Assembly: GCA_014281115.1 (NCBI GenBank)
Contig: JACONQ010000002.1
Span: forward strand, 930,001 to 994,000
DNA: 64,000 nucleotides
Reading direction: 5' to 3'
Source of the DNA: Laburnicola sp. R22_1
Lineage: Eukaryota > Ascomycota > Dothideomycetes > Pleosporales > Didymosphaeriaceae
A program made the position numbers and the translations under genes. The notes beneath the pieces were generated by a model that was given only the letters and a program-made list of their open reading frames with translations, was not told the DNA's origin and did not search any database. Positions 34,647 to 47,100 of the stretch are shown piece after piece. Every line of letters begins with the position of its first letter. The stretch's first letter is position 1.

Positions 34647-37600
34647 TCAACTACCACGCCACCCCCACCCCCACCCCCGCCAGCGCCAGCGCCAGCGGCA
34701 TTCCCCACCCCAGTCTCCCCCCCACCCAAAGCACAATCCCCCAACCCCAACCCCACCTCCTCCAACACCCCCTCCAACGCCCCCCGAAACTCCTCCACCT
34801 CCACCCTCCCCGCAAACACCACCCTCCCCCTCCCACGCCCTCCGAAACCACCCCACACTCTCCTCCGCCCTCCCCGCCCTCTTCAGAATCGTCCCAAGCA
34901 AAAACACGCTCTGCAAACTCTCCTCGTCCAGCTCGCCCTTTGAGCGCAGATACCCGTCCACAGCGCGCCGACATATAGCTTCGGCTTCGGGGAGTTTATC
35001 TTGCTCGCGGAGGGCGAGGGCGAGGTTTGTGAGGGTTGGGAGGATGGGGGGGTCTTGGTCTTCTTGGTCTTGGGAGGAGGAGGAGGAGGAGGTGGTGGTG
35101 GTGGTGGGTGTGGGTGTGAGGGTCGTGGTAGGGGCAGCGTTGTAAATATCGAGGAGGGTGCGGTAGATGGGTTCTGCGGCCACGTGGGCGTTTTGGGAGG
35201 TGAGGTGGTCGGCTAGGAGGAAGAGGGTGTGTGTTTGGTGGGGTGGGGGTGGTGGATGGGATGGCGATGGCGAAGAAGAGTCCGAGGGAGAATCGTTTAG
35301 GACGCAGAGGAGGAGTTTTTCGAGGGTAGAATAATGATTTGAGAGGGTGAGGCCGCTGGCTGTGGAGAGGACGTGTTTCCACCATTCTGCGTCGTAGGTG
35401 GTGGAGGTGGTGGTTCCTGGTGGGAATTCGAGATCGTATGCGCGACGGACGAGGACGTGGGATTCGGGGAGGTTGCATTGCTTTAGGGCGGAGGTGATGA
35501 GGCGGTGTAGCATGTAGAGTGCTACGTGGGTGTTTCCGGCTGTCTCGTGGGCGTCGAGGGCGCGGTGGAGGAGGGCGTCTTCATCCTCGTTGCGGTTTTG
35601 AAGGCTTAGCACGGTGGCGAGGACTTCGACTGTGGAGATGGTGTCTGGGTGGTTGGGACCGAGGGTTTCTTCTTTGAGTTGGAGGGCCATGCGGTGCATT
35701 TTTTCGGCTTCGGGGAGGTTGTCCTTCATGAGTTGGGCGTTGCCGCAGGCGGTGACGCAGCGGATGGCTGGCGCGCTGTGTGTGCCTAGGCTCTGCATGT
35801 ATGCTACGCCTGCGAGATAGTATGCGAGTGCCGCTTGGCCGAAGTCGCTAAAGTGGTCGTTGTAGTACCGCCCCACTCTCTCCATTAGACACGCCCACGC
35901 GGTCAGTGGTTCGTAGTGGTGAGGCTCGGACGGCTGGGGTCGGTACTGTATGGCGAAGGAGACGTGTAAGAAGAGTTGGTTGCAGTGTTCGGTATCTTCG
36001 TAGCTGGGGTCTGGGTAGTGTTTGTTGATGAGGCATATATAACGTTCCTTCCAGGGGTTCAATTCATCGTGTAGCCGGAGCCAGCTCTTCGTCGCAAACT
36101 GCACGAGCCGGTGCATGGAAAAGCTCTTGCCGTCTAGGTTCGTCCGCACAAAATCAAAGTTCTTCAAAATGACCCAATCGTCGTCAAAACTGGCTGTGGT
36201 CTGTTTCGAGACCTTCTCTGGCTGTCGGCTTTGTCGCTTGCGAATGCGTTTGTGTAGGCCGCGGAAGGCAAAGCACGAGACGCGTGGTGATTCGGAGAGC
36301 GGAGGACGAGGCTTTACGACTTCATCTTCATATTCTCCCGTGAGAAGCGCTTCCGGAATCCCCTGTCGGTCGAACAAAGACATCAGCGACAGGAGTCGGG
36401 AAGCAGACGGGTTCGTACTGCGCACGTACTGGAAGGATATCCGCCACGTAGCCATAATCGAGTTTGACCGCTCTCGGTCTCTCCTTGCTTCGTGGACGTC
36501 CTGCTCGAGTAGTGGTGCGCTGTTGTCGTCGCCGTGTGCGAGCCGTTGTACTACGGCGAGTTCTTGTATGTAGCTGCTTATTGTGACGCGCGGCATGCGT
36601 TGGCTTATGTGGCTTGCGGCTTGCGAGATGGCTAGTGGCATGTAGTCAAGGGATTTGACTAGCTTAGCCATCTCGGCTGCATCGTGGTCGCCGATGAGTT
36701 TGGTTTTGAGTAGGGCCATTGCTTCAGTTTCATCCATGGGTTCGACTTCCAGGATGTGGTTGTAGTTACCTGCAAAGTTTCGTGTACTATGAGCATATAT
36801 CTCTCCTCAGCTGTATGTTGCGAGTACACACCTGTCAGTCGGAAAGCCACCTCACGGTCTCGTGACGTTATCAAGATGGAACCATTCGGAGTTTGCGGCA
36901 GGTAATCCAATATTTGGGGCGTCGTACCGCCTGTTGCAGCGCCCTGACTGGGATGATTTGGCGGAGGAGTTGCAAAGACATCGAGATCATCTGCATTGTC
37001 AATAATCATTATCCACTTCCCGTTTGCTTCGGTGCTTAGCCATTTGGATACCATGACGAAGACATCGGCGCCTTTCTCGTCGTATCCTGGTATGCGTACT
37101 GCTTCCGCAATCTTGCGATAAGAGTCTTGGAGTGTGGTTACGTTCTCTCCGTAAACCCAGAAGACCCAGGTACCTGGGTGTGTATCTCGCGATCGATAGG
37201 CATATTCTATCGCGATTTGGGACTTCCTATTCGGAGGTTAGCAAAAGTTCAGTTGGTATTTGGTCTTTGGTTTTTGGACATCAAACTGCCCTAAGATCGA
37301 GTAGTTTGGGTAAGGAGTTGTACGAAAACCAACGGATCAATATCTGTGAATAAATATGTCTTACCCAACACCGCCCAGTCCGACCAGTGCAATTCTAGAT
37401 CCTGGGTATTGACTTTTCGAAATGACCTCTAAGAGCACTGGTCGCTCGACAAAGTCTTGATCCCGCCGAAATTTGCATATTAAAGTGGGGGGTGGGGGAG
37501 GTTTCAAGGCTGCTAGCGTATTAGCCAAATTGTCCTAACGATGCCTAGGTCAAGGTACAAACAAGAAGAGCACACTCTCCACAAGTATCCTGACCTACAG

Positions 37601-38184
37601 AAATGCCTCATCTGGCAGTTGAAAGGCAATGAGTTTTGATAAGAGCGACATACCTGCAGATGACCGAGATCCAGCTGTGGTAACCGCATGGAGAATGAAC
37701 GTTTGCCGGTACGAATCGATAGTCTTCATGATATTTTCCACCTGTGAATCATACTTGAAGCTGCGCATCGCAGTCATCGACCGCTTGAAGCCTGACTCGC
37801 CAGATACTGGCAGTGCCTTGTCGATGATTCGCTCGAGTTCCTCTATCTGCGCGCTGCCTAGATGTCGCAGCACAAGTCAGCGAAAACAGCAAACAAGTCG
37901 AGCCAAACGAAGTATTGCACAGGAGACATACGAAGTCCTCCCAAGGCTTACTTACATGTTTCAACAGCCGGTGCCAAAGCCTTCCTCGACGGCTCCGATA
38001 TATCTCCATCGTCCAGTGCTTGCTTCGTATGCCTCAGCCCATCAATGAGAACCGGAAGCTGGATCTTGATATGCCGAAACGCCTCGGGCAGATCCTTGGA
38101 AGCGTATTCATTAAGCCGTGATAGTACTTTGCCGCCGAGGTCAATGACGGCGATAATATTCGCAGTGACGCCGAGCACCTCCAT
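34647..38184 (-). CDS. STAND/NLR-type protein: SesA-like N-domain, NB-ARC NTPase, TPR repeats (1032 aa)
   Basis: Five exons: 38184-37956, 37857-37654, 37512-37365, 37226-36832, 36769-34647; introns are 98, 141, 138 and 62 bp, and the sum is 1033 codons. Residues 1-75 (MEVLGVTANIIAVIDLGGKV) match the helical signalling domain on fungal STAND proteins (SesA/NACHT_N type). The P-loop GLGGVGKSQIA is near residue 190, Walker B KWIMIIDNADD near 265, ILITSRDR near 305 and MPLAISQAA near 370: an NB-ARC order. Kinesin-light-chain-like TPRs follow (for example LPEAEAICRRAVDGYL). The last ~60 residues are Gly/Trp-rich low complexity from a GGT/GTG-rich tract. Such proteins act in non-self recognition and regulated cell death. 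The third exon start was chosen by phase and is the least sure junction. Confidence 0.85.
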
Positions 38185-39664
38185 TACCTCGAGGCTTAAA
38201 CAAAACGACTAGCTACGAGAGGAGGAGACGGGGAAGAAAGTACGGTTACGAAATGGAAAGGGATCGTCCGGCTGCGTTCAAGAGGGGCTCGGCGGCTAAT
38301 CGAGGCACGAGCGCGGCACAGTCATGGGGCCGAATTGTGATACGAATGGCAACGAAGCGCGTGCTGCAGGAGGATCGACAGCCCCTGTTGAAACGGGAAC
38401 TAGCATATAAAAACTGAATGAACGACTAGCGGCTTCATGTTTCTGGGATGGGTCGCGAAACGAAGGCAAATATGTACAATCCATGCTCGAACTCGGATGG
38501 AGAAGACATCGCAAAAAAAAGGAAAAGAATATCCAAAGATTCAAGACGACCCTGCGCTCTGTTTGGCTCATACCCACACCTCTCTCAACGAAGTGCGTGC
38601 ATAGCCATCTCTTCTCGTATGGCAAATCCTTAGTTCCGTTGTACTGTATACGCCCCCTCTCGTCTCACTATCTTGTTGCTCAAATCAAAGCGAATTAGAT
38701 CCTCGAATGCATTCCACACGGTACGCGAAAGACAATATATGATGGCAGCTGTGTTAGGTACCTACCTATAGGTAGGCTAGGCTGCCATGCGCGAGAACGC
38801 ATGTCATGGCGCGTATAACCTTGGCACTCTCTCCTCTCGAACTCCAGCACGTCCATGTACTAGAAAAAACATACAATATAGACAATGTGGGTGGAGTAAA
38901 TGGAGATATGTCGCTGCGATGGTAGGGGAACTAAACGGTAGCGCGGCAGGAAGGGTGGGTACGCACGGGAACGCTAGCATCACGTGGAAGTCGGCCGGCC
39001 CAGGGGCCCGCGGGTACGTGGAATCCGCAACATAATTATCAGGTAGTTTCTACCATATACTTATATCCTGTACCCTCCTAGAGCGTGTGAATAGCATTTA
39101 TAATAACTCTACGCTCTTTTTGTTTACTAAGCAGGGGGCTCTGCTTTTTTTGTCATGTTATTTGAGATGAAAGCCTTTGTCGTTCTACCCCTAGGTAGTT
39201 AATTTAACATCACAGACATAACTCTAATTAAGGAGAAGTACAGTCATGGAGAAATTTTGACATAATGTCCAAGATGTTTCCAGGTTCATTACCGTGTCTG
39301 CAATCCCCCTTTGTCCCTCACGGTGACCATGATATATGAACGAGTTTGCTAAGCTACTCATGAGATAAGCGTGGACTATATTGCTCGCAACGCAATTTAT
39401 GAACATTTCACTTCAGAAGTTCACGTGCATGTTGATAGATACGAAGAGGTTTTCTTCACCAAAGCCAATATTAGCATAGCAATATGAGCACATGCGGAAT
39501 GGATATAGACATGGGAGTAACAGTGTATATGAACTATGCGAGAAATATATAGCGTGATGAGGGTTCGCTCATATCTCTTGCGCTCGATGCAATAATAGGC
39601 GACGTACCGTAAAAGCAGACCGGAGGATAAACGCCATACAGGAACTGATGTACCAAACGAATAT
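38185..39664. other. 1.5-kb spacer: NLR promoter and YKT6 3' flank
   Basis: Contains an A-run (38511-38519), a palindrome at 38742-38788 and AT-rich sequence to 39400. No gene with family features. Confidence 0.45.
38742..38788. repeat. Nested palindrome
   Basis: ATGGCAGC at 38742-38749 pairs with GCTGCCAT at 38781-38788, enclosing the 14-bp palindrome CTACCTATAGGTAG at 38762-38775. Could form a hairpin. Confidence 0.6.
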
Positions 39665-40340
39665 TCACATAACAATGCAGCACGAATTCTGCTTCTTCGC
39701 CTGTACAAAGATGTGTTAGTGCTATCCGTGAACCTTGCATAACATCCAGAGGAACCTACCGACGTGTAGAACATCTTACTCGATGCGCTCAGATCCTGGC
39801 TCTTCTCTACAAGGTTCGAGACCTTCACCCCACGCTCCAGGACGCTGTCCACCGTCTTGAATAAAACCTTTTTTGTCTCGTCTAACTCTCGCTGAACTTG
39901 TAGGATCTTGTCCGCGTCTTGAGGGTTTTGGTATTGCGCGAGGTAGTCTTTGAGCTCGGGGTAGCGTAGTGAGTTTGCGGAGGCGCTTGCGATGGCGGAT
40001 TGCGTGTGCTTGACCGAGAACTCTTGGGTTATCTTCTTGAGGAGCCCTGTCACGACCATAGTCGGGTATTCTTCGTTTGTGACAATAACACCGCAGAGGC
40101 CTCTGTTGTCGTTGTATGTGTGAATAAGGGCACCTAAGAATTGGGAGATAGGGACGGACGTACGAACTCGTTGATGCCACCGCGGGTGAAGCGGTTGAAG
40201 CTGCTTAGATCGCGCTCGTTGCACAGCTCGACGGCGGGCTGATCTGCGTCGCTCGGCGCGTGCCAGACCTGAAGTTACCGTTAGATGTGGGCGTCTTCGA
40301 GCGGTGAGGGGACTCTTACACCCATGTATACGACCTTCAT
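39665..40340 (-). CDS. YKT6: YKT6-type v-SNARE with an apparent deletion in the longin domain
   Basis: Exon 1 40340-40320 (MKVVYMG), exon 2 40268-40164 (...LSSFNRFTRGGINEF), coding from 40133 to 39760 (LIHTYNDNRGLCGVIVTNEE...SKMFYTS), last exon 39700-39665 (AKKQNSCCIVM, the dual-lipidation CC-A-A-X end). The SNARE core is LDETKKVLFKTVDSVLERG, with the central Arg at ERG. Between INEF and IHTY the family normally has about 25 residues; here only 30 bases (40134-40163) remain, they contain a stop in frame, are too short for an intron, and the flanking phases do not match. A mobile-gene origin is unlikely. Either the gene is broken or a small deletion or assembly error exists; all other parts are well conserved. 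Protein would work in ER-Golgi-vacuole fusion. Confidence 0.7.
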
Positions 40341-40421
40341 ACTCATAGTGGCGGTTAGCTATGTCTCGAAGAAAAAAAAGCGAAGCGAATTAAAAATGCA
40401 AAAAACAGCAAGACGTGTTCC

Positions 40422-41117
40422 TTAAGCCGTAGGGGTTTGTTGGGTGCCTGGGCGGCTCGGAGGAGGAGAGACCATGACCCTGGCGCCGTAGCGTCTCATG
40501 TGGGTTGGGCGGTGGCGGTGCGGCGGCTGAGGTAACGGCGGATTTCGGCGGGGAAGGTTCAGCCGGACAACTCCCATCTTCCATGAGGCGAGGAATAGAC
40601 GAAAGAGGCGGTAAAGAAAGAAGAGAGGTAGAAGAGCAAAGGGACGTACCGGTAAATAGGCAGAGAGCGGTTTGGCCCGTTTCAGCGAGGGCTTGGAGAT
40701 ATCCTTGACTGCAGGAGGCTGTGGGACAGCGCCCTTCGTTGGCTTCCCCCAGAGATACTCCCACCAAGCGGCAGCGCTGGTATCAGCAGCCGCCGGGGCA
40801 GCAGGGACAGTAGAGGTAGCATCGTTGGCCGGCTTCAGCCAGAGAGAATCGAACCAGGCGGCGGCATTGGGCTTCGACGCCTCCGAGACTTCATCGTGCA
40901 CTGGCTTCGGGGCCTCCTGCGTCAGCGGCTTCACAGCATCTTCAGCGGACGCTCCCCAGGTGTAGCCCAGCCAACTGACCGCGCTCGGCCTTGGCGGCTC
41001 CGGAACTGCGGTGGGCACCGGCTCTTGCTCTTGCTCTTTCTCTTTCTCTTTCTCTTTCTCTTTCTCTGGTACGGGCTCCTCCCACGTATACCCGAAATAA
41101 CTGGCAACACTCCACAT
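40422..41117 (-). CDS. Small protein with four Trp-rich repeats (231 aa unspliced)
   Basis: ATG at 41117. Four copies of a short motif, roughly (A/S)-(A/V)-x-(Y/W)-(F/L/W)-x-(Y/S)-(T/L)-W: VASYFGYTW, AVSWLGYTW, AAAWFDSLW and AAAWWEYLW, spaced about 40-45 residues and followed by acidic/Pro linkers. Between the first two lies an EKEKEKEK run encoded by a TCTTTC microsatellite at 41033-41067. Near 40650 a GTACGT donor and a later CTCAG acceptor (about 40528) could remove an in-frame intron, deleting a Leu/Phe/Arg stretch that looks non-coding; the C-terminus keeps the same frame either way. Family not recognised. Divergent from SLH1. Confidence 0.65.
   Translation of the reverse strand: MWSVASYFGYTWEEPVPEKEKEKEKEKEQEQEPVPTAVPEPPRPSAVSWLGYTWGASAEDAVKPLTQEAPKPVHDEVSEASKPNAAAWFDSLWLKPANDATSTVPAAPAAADTSAAAWWEYLWGKPTKGAVPQPPAVKDISKPSLKRAKPLSAYLPVRPFALLPLFFLYRLFRLFLASWKMGVVRLNLPRRNPPLPQPPHRHRPTHMRRYGARVMVSPPPSRPGTQQTPTA
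41033..41067. repeat. (TCTTTC)n microsatellite inside a coding region
   Basis: About five 6-bp units, encoding an EKEKEKEK run in the minus-strand Trp-repeat protein. Length change by whole units keeps the frame. Confidence 0.8.
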
Positions 41118-41130
41118 GTTCGCGACCGGA

Positions 41131-44100
41131 ATGCCAACCTCGATGGAGAGCGCGCAGGCACAATGGCTGGAGCAGCTGGAGGCGATGCGGCGGGCGATTG
41201 CCGAGTTGAAGCTGCCAGCTGACGGCGAGTCGAAAGCGGCGTACGGCGACGGCCTCGAGCTCGACGACGACGATCTGTCGGGGACTGCGAGCGGCGACGA
41301 TATCTGGGACGTCCTCAGTGGCGAGGACGTGGATGAGTACAGCAGCGACCAGCTCGGTCAGCAGCCTGCGAGCGGCCTGTTTGACCAGCGCTGGCTGGCG
41401 GGCAAGTGTGCCGCTGTTGCCCGAAGCAGTTCCGGGCTGGAAGCAAGGGCGCTGCAGGACCAGCTGTCTGCCGTTTTGGCCAGCGACAGCAACGGTATGT
41501 GGAGACGGCGGGTTGGGCAGTTTCTTTGTGTGCTGACGGGGGCGTAGACGACGAGCTGCAGATGGTGCTCGCCGACGTGGTGGGCTACGCGCAGCTGGAT
41601 CTCGTGGCCGACCTGATCTCTCACCGGCAGGAGCTCACGCGGGCCTTCTTGTCCTTGTCCTTGGGTGAAGCCCCGCCCGACCGTGGCGTCATGGGCCGCC
41701 TGCAGAGCCGCGCGGAGCGTGAAGAGGCGCTCCGGCTGCAGGACTGGGAGCACAAGAACCAAGCGCTGGCCGCGGCCGTCGACCGCACAGGTCCGCAGTA
41801 TCCGCACGTCTACCGCAGCCATGAAGCGGGCAACAAGCTCTCCAGCATCGGCAAGAAGTACGCCTTGCCCGCGGGCAGCACCCACGTCGACGAGAAGCTC
41901 TATGAAGAGCACACCATTCCTGCCGCCCGCGTCGGCACCCTGGCCCCGGGCCGCAAGCTCGTCCAGATCCAAGACATGGACGGCCTCTGCCAGCGCACCT
42001 TCCAGGGCTACAAGTCGCTGAACCGGATGCAGAGCTTGGTCTATCCCGTCGCCTACAACACGAGCGAAAACATGCTCATCTGCGCCCCCACCGGTGCTGG
42101 TAAAACGGACGCGGCCATGCTCGCCGTGTTGAACACCGTAGCCAAAAACGTCACCCCCAATCCGATTGAGAACCCCGATGCTACTGACTTCGCGGTTATG
42201 GCTGAAGACTTCAAGATCATCTACGTCGCTCCCATGAAAGCCCTCGCTGCTGAGGTCACCGAGAAGCTGGGAAAGCGTCTAGCCTGGCTCGGCATCAAAG
42301 CTCGAGAGCTGACCGGCGACATGCATCTGACCAAGAGAGAGATCTTGGACACGCAGATCATTGTGACGACGCCCGAGAAATGGGATGTCGTCACCCGAAA
42401 GAGCACCGGAGATACCGAGCTGGTGCAAAAGGTACGTTTACTCATAATCGATGAGGTGCACATGCTGCACGACGAGCGTGGTGCTGTTCTTGAATCCTTG
42501 GTGGCACGGACGCAAAGACAGGTCGAGAGTACCCAGTCATTGATTCGCATCGTCGGTCTTTCTGCCACATTGCCCAATTACGTCGACGTGGCCGACTTCC
42601 TCCGAGTGAACAAAATGGCCGGCATGTTCTACTTCGATGCGTCTTTTCGTCCAGTTCCTCTAGAACAACATTTCATCGGTGCGAAAGGCAAGTCGGGCAC
42701 GGCCAAGTCGAGGGAGAATCTCGACCAAGTAGCCTTTGACAAGGTTGTCGACATGCTCAAGCAGGGACACCAAATCATGGTCTTTGTGCATTCGCGCAAA
42801 GACACAGTGAAGACGGCAAGGACTTTGTACGAGAAAGCTGTAGAGGCCCAGTGCGCCGACCTCTTCGATCCCACCATGCATCCCCGCTATGCCAATGCGG
42901 TGAGCGACATGAAACAATCAAAAGGTCGTGAGCTGCGCGAACTGCTCGCCAAGGGCATGGGGACCCATCACGCTGGAATGCCCCGCTCTGACCGAAATCT
43001 CATCGAGCGCCTATTTGCAGAGGGTGTTCTTAAAGTGCTTTGTTGTACAGCAACCCTAGCTTGGGGTGTCAATTTGCCGGCCGCTGCAGTCCTCATCAAA
43101 GGCACACAAGTGTACAATTCCCAAGAAGGTCGCTTTACTGATCTTGGCATTCTTGATGTCCTGCAAATCTTTGGTCGTGCCGGTCGTCCTCAATTCCAGG
43201 ATACGGGTATCGGCTTCATTTGTACCACACAGGACAGGCTCGATCACTATCTCAAAGCCGTGACAGAGCAGCAGCCGATCGAGTCGAGATTTTCGGCGAA
43301 ACTTGTTGACAACCTCAATGCTGAAATCTCCCTGGGCACCGTCACCACCGTGCAGGAAGCTGTGCAATGGCTAGGATACTCCTACCTATTTGCTCGAATG
43401 CAGAAGAGCCCGCTGAACTATGGAATTGAGTGGGCAGAAATCCGAGATGACCCGCAGCTTGTGTTAAGGCGCCGGAAACTCATCATTGACGCTGCTCGAA
43501 CTTTGCAGCAGAGTCAAATGATTGTGTTCAATGAAGCCACAGGTGATCTTCGTGCCAAGGATGTCGGGCGCATCGCCAGCCAGTTTTACGTCCAACAAGC
43601 TAGTATTGAAATCTTCAACACCATGATGAACCCTCATGGCTCGGAGGAAGAGGCCCTGGCTATGATCAGCATGAGTGGAGAATTTGACCAGATTCAAGCG
43701 CGCGACAGCGAAGAAAAGGAACTGTCGACACTCTTTGACAACTATACCCCATTCGACATCAAAGGTGGCGTTGGTACCTCGCATGGTAAGACCAACGTTC
43801 TCCTGCAGGCTTACATATCTCGAGCAAGGCTGGAAGACTTTACGTTGGTTTCAGATACCAACTACATCTCCCAAAACGCTGCTCGTATCGCCCGAGCTCT
43901 GTTCATGATTGCGCTCAACCGCCGCTGGGGTTTCCAATGCCAAATTCTTCTGAGTCTTTGTCAGTCTATCGAACACCAAATCTGGTCTGACCAGCATCCG
44001 CTGCATCAGTTTGATCTTCCCCATCCCATACTTCGGCAGCTGGACCAGAAGTACACCTCAGTCGAAGCACTTCGAGACATGGACCCTGCCGAAGTAGGGG

Positions 44101-47100
44101 ACTTGGTACACAATAAGAAAATGGGCAATGTCATCACCAGGTTACTGGACAACTTCCCAACCCTAAGCATTGAGAGTGAGATTGGTCCCCTCAACCGAGA
44201 TGTACTCCGCATCAGGCTGTGGCTCACTCCAGAGTTCAAGTGGAATGATCGTCACCATGGAACTTCGGAATCGTTTTGGATATGGGTGGAGAACTCTGAG
44301 ACATCCGAGATCTTTCATCATGAATTTTTTATTCTATCGCGCAGGAAGTTGTACGACGACCATGAGCTCAACTTCACCATACCACTTGCAGATCCTCTGC
44401 CATCACAGATCTACGTGCGAGCAATTTCGGACCGGTGGCTAGGGGCAGAAACGGTGCACCCTATCTCTTTCCAACACCTCATCAGACCCGATACCGAGAG
44501 CGTATATACGGATCTGCTCGATTTACAGCCGCTACCAATCTCGGCACTCAAGGATCCAACCCTGCAAGAATTGTACGGGCAAAGATTCCAGTACTTCAAC
44601 CCAATGCAGACGCAAATCTTCCACTGTCTGTATCACACCGCAGCAAACGTTCTGCTGGGATCGCCCACTGGCAGTGGCAAAACGGTAGCTGCTGAACTCG
44701 CAATGTGGTGGGCTTTCCGTGAGAAACCCGGCTCGAAAGTGGTCTACATCGCTCCGATGAAGGCCCTCGTTCGCGAACGAGTCCACGATTGGGGCAAACG
44801 CCTCGCTGGCCCGATGGGCTTGAAGCTCGTCGAGCTAACGGGTGACAACACGCCAGATACCCGCACTATCCGGGACGCAGACATCATCATCACGACTCCT
44901 GAGAAGTGGGATGGTATCAGTCGAAGCTGGAAAACTCGCGGTTACGTTCGAAAGGTTAGCCTGGTTATCATCGACGAAATCCATCTACTTGGCGGCGACC
45001 GTGGCCCCATTCTCGAGATTATTGTATCTAGGATGAACTACATTGCGTCTCAAAGCGAAGGTTCAGTCCGGTTGCTAGGCATGTCGACTGCTTGCGCAAA
45101 TGCAACAGATCTCGGCAACTGGTTAGGTGTCAAAGAGGGCTTGTTCAATTTCCGCCATTCGGTCCGTTCGGTGCCGTTGGAAATATACATCGATGGCTTT
45201 CCTGAGCAGCGCGGCTTCTGTCCGCTCATGCAGTCGATGAACCGCCCTACATTCCTCGCTATCAAAGCGCACTCACCAGAGAAGCCCGTAATCGTGTTCG
45301 TTGCCTCTCGACGTCAAACGCGCCTTACTGCTCGCGATCTGATAAACTTCTGTGGAATGGAGGACAACCCTAGGCGTTTTCTTCACATGTCCGAAGATGA
45401 TCTAGCGTTGAACCTCTCACGCGTCAAGGACGATGCGCTGCGAGAGGCATTGAGCTTTGGCATTGGCCTTCACCACGCTGGTCTTGTGGAATCTGATCGA
45501 CAACTCTCTGAGGAGCTGTTTGCGAACAATCAAATCCAGATTCTAGTCGCGACCAGCACGCTTGCCTGGGGCGTCAATCTTCCAGCTCACCTTGTTGTAG
45601 TGAAAGGCACGCAGTTCTTCGATGCGAAGACAGAAGGATACAAGGACATGGACCTTACCGACGTCTTGCAGATGCTGGGTCGTGCCGGCCGTCCGCAGTT
45701 TGACACGTCCGGTATAGCCCGTATATTCACACAGGACGCAAAGAAGGATTTCTACAAGCATTTCCTACACACTGGCTTTCCGGTCGAGTCGTCGCTACAT
45801 AAGGTCTTGGACAATCATCTCGGAGCCGAAATCTCGGCAGGCACTGTTGCCACGAAGCAGGATGCCCTGGACTATCTGACCTGGACATTCTTCTTCCGCC
45901 GCCTCCACAAGAACCCGTCGTTCTACGGCCTTGAGATCTCAGCCGAAGAGCACAACACCATCGCCGCGCAGACCATGGCCAACGACTACATGATCAACCT
46001 TGTCGAAACCTCGCTCAGCGGCCTCGAAGAATCGTCTTGTATCTCGCTCCACGGCACAGGCGACATCGACTCAACGCCCCTAGGCAAGATAATGAGCTAC
46101 TACTACCTCAGCCACAAAACGATCCGCTACCTAGTCCAGCACGCCAAGCGCGACGCTTCCTTCGCCGACGTCCTCTCCTGGATCTCCCACGCAACCGAAT
46201 ACGACGAGCTCCCCGTCCGGCACAACGAAGACCTCATCAACGCGGAGCTCTCCAAAGCGCTCCCCCTCCAAGCCTCCACCTTCGACGACCTCCCCATGTG
46301 GGACCCGCACGTGAAAACGTTCCTCCTCCTCCAAGCGCACTTCTCCCGCATCGACCTCCCCATCTCCGACTACGTCGGCGACCTCAACAGCGTCCTAGAC
46401 CAAAGCATCCGCATCGTCCAAGCCGCCATCGACGTCGTCACCGAACTCGGATACCTCTCCACAACCACGACGCTGATCGCCCTCCTCCAAGCTATCAAAT
46501 CGGCGCGCTGGCCCACGGACGGTCCCCTCGCGCTCTTCCCCGGCGTGGACGTCGACAAGGAAAAATCTCGCGTTGCACATGACAACGCACCGCTGGGGAC
46601 GCTCCTAGCTGCGACTACGGCGTCGCCTGTCGCGCTCGAAAAAGCAGCTCGCGCCGCTGGCGTTGGCGTTGTCGGCTCGGCGGCATACACGCGCTTCACG
46701 GATGCGCTTGCGCGTCTTCCGGTGGTCAAGCTCGAGGTGAATACTGTTACGGCGGTGTATCTTGGTGTTGAGATTATGCGGGCGAATGCTGTGCGGGGGG
46801 CGCAGGGGGGGAATAATGGAACGGGTGGGGTGCAGGTGTTTGCGCCGAGGTATCCCAAGGCGCAGACGGAGGGGTTTTTCGTTGTCGTTTCGTATGCGGG
46901 GACGGATGAGGTGGTGGCGTTGAAGAGGGTGGGGTGGGGGAAGGGGAATGGAAATGAGGGTGGGAATGGGAAGGGGCGGGGGCAGAAGGGTAAGGGTAAG
47001 GGTGCGGGATTGCGTGGCTCGGCGAGGATGAGTTTGCCGAGGGAGGCGCAGGGGAGGAGGGTCGATGTTGGGGTGTGGAGTGATGCGTATTTGGGTATGA

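Noticed and set aside
34651..35478. Several overlapping long frames opposite or beside the NLR C-terminus
   Set aside because: They come from the GGT/CCA-rich low-complexity tract and have Arg/Pro or Gly-only composition.
41406..41547. SLH1 beginning at 41406 as one long open frame
   Set aside because: That start is not ATG and reads through the GTATGT...GTAG intron in a wrong frame; the frame from 41131 joins at 41548 with proper splice sites.
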